A stretch of 11,365 bases of DNA from Bacteroidales bacterium (GTDB taxonomy: Bacteria; Bacteroidota; Bacteroidia; Bacteroidales; JAOZVK01): assembly GCA_029938185.1 (NCBI GenBank), contig JAOZVK010000141.1, positions 1-11,365 on the forward strand, in the 5' to 3' direction. The position numbers were made by a program, and so were the translations under genes. The notes under the pieces were generated by a model that had not been told where the DNA came from, searched no databases, and saw nothing but the letters and a program-made list of their open reading frames with translations. This document shows, piece after piece, positions 7,605 to 11,365 of this stretch. How positions within the stretch are numbered: position 1 is the first letter of the stretch; each line of letters starts with the position of its first letter.

Positions 7605-7695
7605 ACTACTTATAAAAGCAAACTTTTAAATGCTCAATTATTTGGTAAAACGTTAATAATAAGTTCGTTATTTATCGCAGTTATTTTTTTCATCT

Positions 7696-8538
7696 TTACT
7701 TATCTCTGGTGTTTTTTTTATTTATTTTATTTTGCAAATAATTATTATAATCATAATTTGATAATCGTTCGAAGTCTTTTCCTATAGATTCCGAAAATAG
7801 CATAAAAATATTTTCAGCCTCTCTACCAATATTCTCAAATGAGGCTAACTCGATTATACCAATCGAATTATTTTTAAATAAAATAGGAAAAATTAGAAGG
7901 TTTTTAGGTGAGCTTTTTCCTGTACCTGATAATATTGTTATGTAGTTGTCAGGTATATTAGAAATTAATAAATATTCTCTATTTTTTGCGACCTGTCCAG
8001 ATATTCCTTCACCATAACTAAATTCACGAATTTTTTCGTTTGAATAGTATGCGTATGTTCCTGAAACATTAAAAATGGCTGTTTCTGTATTCAATATAAA
8101 TACAATTCCCTGAACAATTGGATAATGCTTGGCAATATTACTAAGTAATTTTTCAGAGTATTTTTCAATAGATTCTTGTTTTCTTAAATCGACTTGTAAA
8201 GTTTTTAGAATATTTATATTTTTTTGTATATTTTTTTGCTTTTCTAGTTTATCAGTATCACCTGCTTTTTTTTCTACCTTTTTTTTGCCTTTATTTGTTT
8301 TTAACTTTAATAATATTTTATTTTTATTTTCTAAATTAAAAATAGTTATAATAAAAGCTAAATCAGTCAAAATAATTAACATAATAAAAATAATTAACAA
8401 ATTATAGGAAACTAATTTGTCAATATTGATTATGTTATTTTCATATATCTTTGCAATGCTAATAAAAAGAAATACAGCACTTATTAAAATAATAAGAAAT
8501 AATATAATTGCTAATATTTTATTATATGAGTTTTTCAT
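7696..8538 (-). CDS. Membrane-anchored GAF-domain protein
   Basis: 280 residues. Two hydrophobic segments (about 7-29 and 44-68) would place the N-terminus in the inner membrane with a short external loop. A lysine-rich, helix-prone linker (about 71-125) leads to a cytoplasmic GAF domain (about 125-258) with the typical FSYGEGISGQVA turn (173-184) and the later IGIIELASF strand (226-234). GAF domains bind small ligands or sense redox/light, and this one is more likely a sensory input. The ligand is unknown. It starts on the base right after the cheB stop codon, so translation is probably coupled. Comparable GAF domains commonly sit inside hybrid histidine kinases, but here no kinase or output domain follows. 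The protein is either a stand-alone sensor/partner or a shortened kinase. It is the last gene of the che-like block. Confidence 0.85.
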   Translation of the reverse strand: MKNSYNKILAIILFLIILISAVFLFISIAKIYENNIINIDKLVSYNLLIIFIMLIILTDLAFIITIFNLENKNKILLKLKTNKGKKKVEKKAGDTDKLEKQKNIQKNINILKTLQVDLRKQESIEKYSEKLLSNIAKHYPIVQGIVFILNTETAIFNVSGTYAYYSNEKIREFSYGEGISGQVAKNREYLLISNIPDNYITILSGTGKSSPKNLLIFPILFKNNSIGIIELASFENIGREAENIFMLFSESIGKDFERLSNYDYNNYLQNKINKKNTRDK

Positions 8539-9105
8539 TTAATAATTATGCAATTTAAGTAAATATTCAATAATTTGTTTTGTATTAAAAATATGATCAA
8601 CTTTTGTTGATTTTATTGCAGCAGTTGTCATTGTTTTCACCTGACACTCCTCTGGGTCTTGAACTATAGCCGTTCCTCCTGCGTCCTTGATTCTTCGCAA
8701 TCCCTCAGCACCATCTTTATTTGCACCTGAAAGAACTATGCCAATTAACTTGCTTTTTAAACTATATGCAGCCGAAAAGAAAGACAAATCTATAGAGGGT
8801 CTCGAATGATTCACAGACTCTTCAATAGATAAAGATACATAATTGCCCAACTCAATGTACATATGATAGTTTGCTGGAGCAAGATATATATATCCTTGTT
8901 TTATATGTTCCTTATCTCTAGGTTCAACAACTGGTAGTTTCGATTTTATTGACAATGCTTCAACAAAACCAGATCTTACGTGTTTTAATCTATGTAAACA
9001 CAAAAAAATCGGATTTTTATATGTTTTCGGTAACGACGACAATATTGAAGTAACAGCCTGAAAACTTCCTGCTGAACCTCCTATTATTATGTATTTATTA
9101 TTCAT
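8539..9105 (-). CDS. cheB: Stand-alone CheB-type protein-glutamate methylesterase domain
   Basis: 188 residues covering only the CheB catalytic domain; the N-terminal receiver domain of classical CheB is absent. The catalytic triad appears intact: S11 in GGSAGS, H38 in FLCLHR, and D131 in SGANKDGAEG. The family removes methyl groups from, or deamidates, glutamyl residues of chemoreceptors. Without a receiver domain, its activity would not be controlled by direct phosphorylation in the usual way. It follows two CheR-like genes and precedes the GAF membrane protein, whose ATG is adjacent to its stop. The target protein is not in the window. A 244-bp gap separates it from the upstream CheR-like gene, so it may have its own promoter. 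The gap is AT-rich and I saw no convincing TTTG/TAnnTTTG pair in it. Confidence 0.92.
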   Translation of the reverse strand: MNNKYIIIGGSAGSFQAVTSILSSLPKTYKNPIFLCLHRLKHVRSGFVEALSIKSKLPVVEPRDKEHIKQGYIYLAPANYHMYIELGNYVSLSIEESVNHSRPSIDLSFFSAAYSLKSKLIGIVLSGANKDGAEGLRRIKDAGGTAIVQDPEECQVKTMTTAAIKSTKVDHIFNTKQIIEYLLKLHNY

Positions 9106-9262
9106 CTTGTATTAAAAAAGTAAAAACTAAGCATTGAATTTAGTATAATAAAATGAAAAAAATATAGCAACTTTACAAAAAATTTGTATTGGTGCTTATT
9201 TATTAACTAAGGAATCGTTAAAAAAACAACTTTCCGATTTGTTTTTTGTAAAATACTTATAT

Positions 9263-9276
9263 TAGGTGTAAACCTA
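9263..9276. repeat. Small hairpin TAGGT-GTAA-ACCTA in the cheB upstream gap
   Basis: A 5-bp perfect inverted repeat with a 4-base loop lies in the 244-bp gap between cheB and the upstream CheR-like gene. It resembles the AGGT/ACCT core of the stop-codon-linked repeats but is otherwise different. Its role is unknown. Confidence 0.35.
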
Positions 9277-9312
9277 TTCGTAATTCATAATTTACTGATT
9301 AAATTACCTTTG

Positions 9313-9352
9313 TACTAATGCGTAAGCAACTATAAATAGGTCGAAGACCTTA
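9313..9352 (-). repeat. Stop-codon-linked hairpin repeat, copy b
   Basis: Read on the minus strand, TAAGGTCTTCGACCTATTTA begins with the stop codon of the degenerate CheR gene. AGGTC and GACCT form a 5-bp stem with a TTC loop. The following TTGCTTACGCATT is shared with copy c, and 34 of 40 bases are identical between the two. It may act in 3'-end processing or termination, or be a mobile palindromic repeat. Confidence 0.75.
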
Positions 9353-10174
9353 ATATGTTTTTTTATAAACTTTTTCTGACTTATTAAAAACAGTAAACTT
9401 TTTGTAATGTGTATTTAAATCAATATGCTCTTTTACTCCAATTATCAAAAAACCACCCGATTTTAATTTTCTATGAAACATATCAACCACATATTTCTGT
9501 AATTGAGGGTTTAAAGATAACAATCTATTTCTAAAAAGAACTATATCTACACTTAAATCATTAAGCTCATCATCAATTATATGATTTTGTTTAAAAATTA
9601 CATTATCAAACAAATATTCCTTTAACTGAACTTGTTTATCAAATAAATAATAATATTCAGAGAATCTGTAATTGCCATCAAATCTTTGATAGTTTGCGGC
9701 ATTAATTTCCATTTTTTTAAGATTAATATAGGCTTGTTTTATTCTGTTTATATTTTTAATTGATAAATTGTTTACAATTACCTCAACTTTGTTTAACAAA
9801 TCAGATTCTTTTAATACAATAAGTAAAGTATATAATTCATCTCCTGTTGTACATTCTGGTAGCCAAATTCTATATTTTTCTTTTTTTCTTATAATTGGTA
9901 TAATTGATTTCTTGATTACAAGCCACAATTCAGGATCTCTAAACATTTCGGTATATGGTATTGATATTTCATATAACAAAATTTCAAGAAATTTCTTATC
10001 AGTTACTATTTTTTTAATAAATTCTTCATAATCTGAAAAGCTATATTTTTTTATGACTATTTCAAATCTTCTTTTAAGTGAAGTTAAGGCATAATTGCTA
10101 AAGTCAATATTATATGCTTTATTTATTGCATCAATAATATCCTTATACTCAACCATACCTAAAGTTATTTCCAT
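9350..10174 (-). CDS. CheR-like protein with degenerate SAM-binding site (probable pseudo-methyltransferase)
   Basis: 274 residues, colinear with the intact CheR encoded upstream: the N-terminal helical domain with a basic KRRFE (34-38), then YTEMFRD (74-80), then the Rossmann region. Key positions differ from the family. The SAM loop reads LPECTTGDE (105-113) instead of HAGCSTGQE. The acidic residue expected to bind the SAM ribose (D132 in the neighbour) is N136. The CRNVLIYF motif has become FRNRLLSL (214-221). The fold should be kept, because hydrophobic strands and FLIIG near the end remain. The reading frame is open throughout, so this is not an obvious pseudogene. It may regulate or scaffold the active CheR, bind the same targets, or use an altered ligand; this is inference. 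Translation could also start at the second ATG (residue 7, 10156), which aligns better with the neighbour. It lies 111 bp after the intact cheR. Confidence 0.85.
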   Translation of the reverse strand: MEITLGMVEYKDIIDAINKAYNIDFSNYALTSLKRRFEIVIKKYSFSDYEEFIKKIVTDKKFLEILLYEISIPYTEMFRDPELWLVIKKSIIPIIRKKEKYRIWLPECTTGDELYTLLIVLKESDLLNKVEVIVNNLSIKNINRIKQAYINLKKMEINAANYQRFDGNYRFSEYYYLFDKQVQLKEYLFDNVIFKQNHIIDDELNDLSVDIVLFRNRLLSLNPQLQKYVVDMFHRKLKSGGFLIIGVKEHIDLNTHYKKFTVFNKSEKVYKKTY

Positions 10175-10238
10175 AATATTTATTTAAGTAGTCATACAAA
10201 AGTTTTTCTACATTAATTTTTTGTTAAATTACATATTA

Positions 10239-10278
10239 TTAGAATGCGTAAGCAACATTAAATAGGTCAAAGACCTTA
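10239..10278 (-). repeat. Stop-codon-linked hairpin repeat, copy c
   Basis: On the minus strand this reads TAAGGTCTTTGACCTATTTA followed by TTGCTTACGCATT. The 5-bp stem AGGTC/GACCT has a TTT loop. It starts 7 bases after the TAG stop of the intact cheR gene. It is the closest relative of copy b and lies in the 111-bp gap between the two CheR-like genes. Confidence 0.75.
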
Positions 10279-10285
10279 TCCTTTA

Positions 10286-11131
10286 CTAAAACAATTGCTT
10301 TTTTTTATAATACAATCCTTTTTTGAAATACTTAGATGCTTTGGCACCTAAAATACTCTCGTGTATACCTAAAAACAGTATACCTTTCCTGTGTAACATA
10401 TCATAAAATAAATCAAATATTTTATTTTGCAATTCATAATTAAAATATATTAAAACATTTCTACACATTATTAAGTCAAACTGTTTGTTAAATACATTAC
10501 CGTCTTTCACTAAATCATGTTTTAAATATAATGGTTTTTCTCTTAAAAAAGAATTTATTTTAATAGTATCTTTTATTTTGTCAATTTTAAAGTATTTTGA
10601 GTATGGTATTTCTTTATGTTCATCAAAATTATATGGATTTTGGCGAATAACTTTATCAAAATTATCCAAATAATCCAGATTAAATCTATATACATACTCT
10701 CCCTTTTTAGCAGATTTTAATACAGATGTATTTATATCAGAAGCAAACACATTGGTTTTATCATATAGCCCTAATTCTTTCAATAATATAAGCATAGAAT
10801 AAACCTCTTGTCCTGTAGAGCATCCTGCATGCCAAATGTTGATTTCTTCATAATTATTAAAAAAAGGTAAAACTCTATATCTCAATGCTTGCCAAATTTT
10901 AGGGTCTCTAAACAATTCGGTTGTATTTACTGTAATATCCCTTACTATTTGTTCAAGAGTGAGTTTGTCTGTTTTTATTATTTTTAATAATTTCTGCAAA
11001 TCAACTTTATAATCAATTAATATCTTTTCAATTCTTCTTGTAAATGATTTTATTGAATACTCACTAAAATCATAGTCAGAATAATGGCCTATGGTATTAA
11101 TTATCAATTGTATATCCTGTTCTGTTTGCAT
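10286..11131 (-). CDS. cheR: CheR-type chemoreceptor glutamate methyltransferase
   Basis: 281 residues, normal CheR length. It transfers methyl groups from S-adenosylmethionine to glutamates of chemoreceptors or receptor-like proteins. The N-terminal four-helix region carries the basic TRRIEK (31-36), followed by ITVNTTELFRDP (66-77). The SAM-binding loop HAGCSTGQE (101-109), the ribose-binding acidic residue D132 in ASDINTS, and CRNVLIYF (223-230) are all intact, as is the closing FLGIHESI. No TPR or other extra domain is present. It is the first gene of the minus-strand che-like block, with the degenerate paralogue immediately downstream. No chemoreceptor, CheA or CheW is seen, so its substrate is not known. 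An AT-rich leader with a 14-bp palindrome (11149-11162) precedes the start codon. Confidence 0.95.
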   Translation of the reverse strand: MQTEQDIQLIINTIGHYSDYDFSEYSIKSFTRRIEKILIDYKVDLQKLLKIIKTDKLTLEQIVRDITVNTTELFRDPKIWQALRYRVLPFFNNYEEINIWHAGCSTGQEVYSMLILLKELGLYDKTNVFASDINTSVLKSAKKGEYVYRFNLDYLDNFDKVIRQNPYNFDEHKEIPYSKYFKIDKIKDTIKINSFLREKPLYLKHDLVKDGNVFNKQFDLIMCRNVLIYFNYELQNKIFDLFYDMLHRKGILFLGIHESILGAKASKYFKKGLYYKKKQLF

Positions 11132-11148
11132 TATAGTAAACTAATTTG

Positions 11149-11162
11149 CAAAATATATTTTG
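11149..11162. promoter_or_regulatory. 14-bp palindrome upstream of cheR
   Basis: CAAAATATATTTTG is a perfect palindrome located 17 bp upstream of the cheR ATG. On the minus strand it is followed by GCAAATTAG, and a TTTG (complement of 11174-11177) lies further upstream. It could be an operator or part of an AT-rich promoter. The base composition makes chance likely enough that confidence is low. Confidence 0.3.
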
Positions 11163-11233
11163 TTTAAAAAAAACAAATTTAATAAAAAAAAATTGTTCTG
11201 CAAATAATCAATAAATATTGAGCTGTGCAATTT

Positions 11234-11303
11234 AAATATGAAATAGTAAATATGAAATAATAAATATGAAATAATAAATATTAAATAATAAATAGTGAAT
11301 ATT
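11234..11303. repeat. 14-bp tandem repeat, five units
   Basis: Units AAATATGAAATAGT, AAATATGAAATAAT (twice), AAATATTAAATAAT and AAATAGTGAATATT follow each other without spacing. The middle units are identical and the outer ones decay. It lies upstream of the che-like block, between cheR and the inverted repeat copy at 11310. It could vary in copy number by slippage. Confidence 0.9.
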
Positions 11304-11309
11304 AAAAAC

Positions 11310-11365
11310 AGCTACCAGTTTTAAGTTAGTCGCTTTTTAACCGCAAAGTTACACAAAGTTTGACG
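11310..11365. repeat. GGCTACC-ended repeat, copy C (inverted, runs off the window)
   Basis: 52 of 56 bases are identical to the reverse complement of 7548-7603. The end reads AGCTACC in place of GGCTACC, and the interior runs through CTTTTTAACCGCAAAG to the last base of the window. The element is therefore incomplete here. It faces copy B across the che-like block. Confidence 0.9.

Noticed and set aside
7634..7693. A 19-codon minus-strand micro-ORF beginning two bases after the GAF gene stop (MKKITAINN start)
   Set aside because: Its close spacing is tempting, and a truncated fifth gene is conceivable, but it is too short, has no Shine-Dalgarno support and no recognisable family.
8129..8407. 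Plus-strand ORF of 92 codons rich in Phe and Ile opposite the GAF gene
   Set aside because: It is the complement of the lysine-rich linker and membrane segment of the GAF protein; its apparent membrane character is a composition artefact.
9768..10673. Plus-strand ORFs 9768-10031 and 10485-10673 opposite the CheR-like genes
   Set aside because: Both lie within conserved minus-strand genes and have no family features.
11234..11303. CRISPR-like array
   Set aside because: Units are 14 bp, head to tail with no spacers, so this is a simple tandem repeat.

Overview
The window is AT-rich DNA that looks like a chromosomal segment of a member of the Bacteroidota, probably an environmental or anaerobic Bacteroidales-like lineage. 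That placement is an inference from the strong A+T bias, starts without clear Shine-Dalgarno sequences, the protein families present and intergenic DNA crowded with short degenerate repeats. The genus cannot be read from the sequence. No tRNA, rRNA, CRISPR array or transposase gene was seen.

Left part, plus strand (77-6258): a DUF695-type protein of unknown function; a 1069-residue iron-sulfur flavoprotein of the YgfK type (annotated elsewhere as a putative selenate reductase subunit, and in other bacteria found in purine/selenium gene clusters); and a 488-residue fold-type II PLP enzyme of unassigned reaction. The last two are 242 bp apart. Each is preceded by a near-identical 106-bp sequence, which suggests either shared control or a dispersed element.

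Middle, minus strand (6494-7389): ispF (MEP isoprenoid pathway) followed 47 bp later by a small CoA-binding (YccU-like) protein. The convergent gap 6259-6493 holds a repeat fragment and a perfect 13-bp hairpin nested in a longer inverted repeat.

Right part, minus strand (7696-11131): a four-gene chemotaxis-like block in transcription order cheR (intact), a second CheR-like gene with an eroded SAM site, a stand-alone cheB methylesterase without receiver domain, and a membrane-anchored GAF protein that starts on the base after the cheB stop. No CheA, CheW, receptor or kinase lies in the window. The block therefore looks like an orphan methylation/demethylation signalling module whose partners are elsewhere or unknown.

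Non-coding DNA: at least four repeat types occur. One has GGCTACC ends and, at 7457-7604, looks like a small non-autonomous mobile element with an 8-bp direct repeat. Inverted 56-bp copies of it bracket the che-like block. A second type is a small hairpin that begins at or just after stop codons in three places. The others are the 106-bp upstream repeat and several short tandem arrays. The most unusual items are the degenerate CheR beside the intact one, the YgfK/PLP pair with duplicated upstream regions, and the repeat architecture around the che block.
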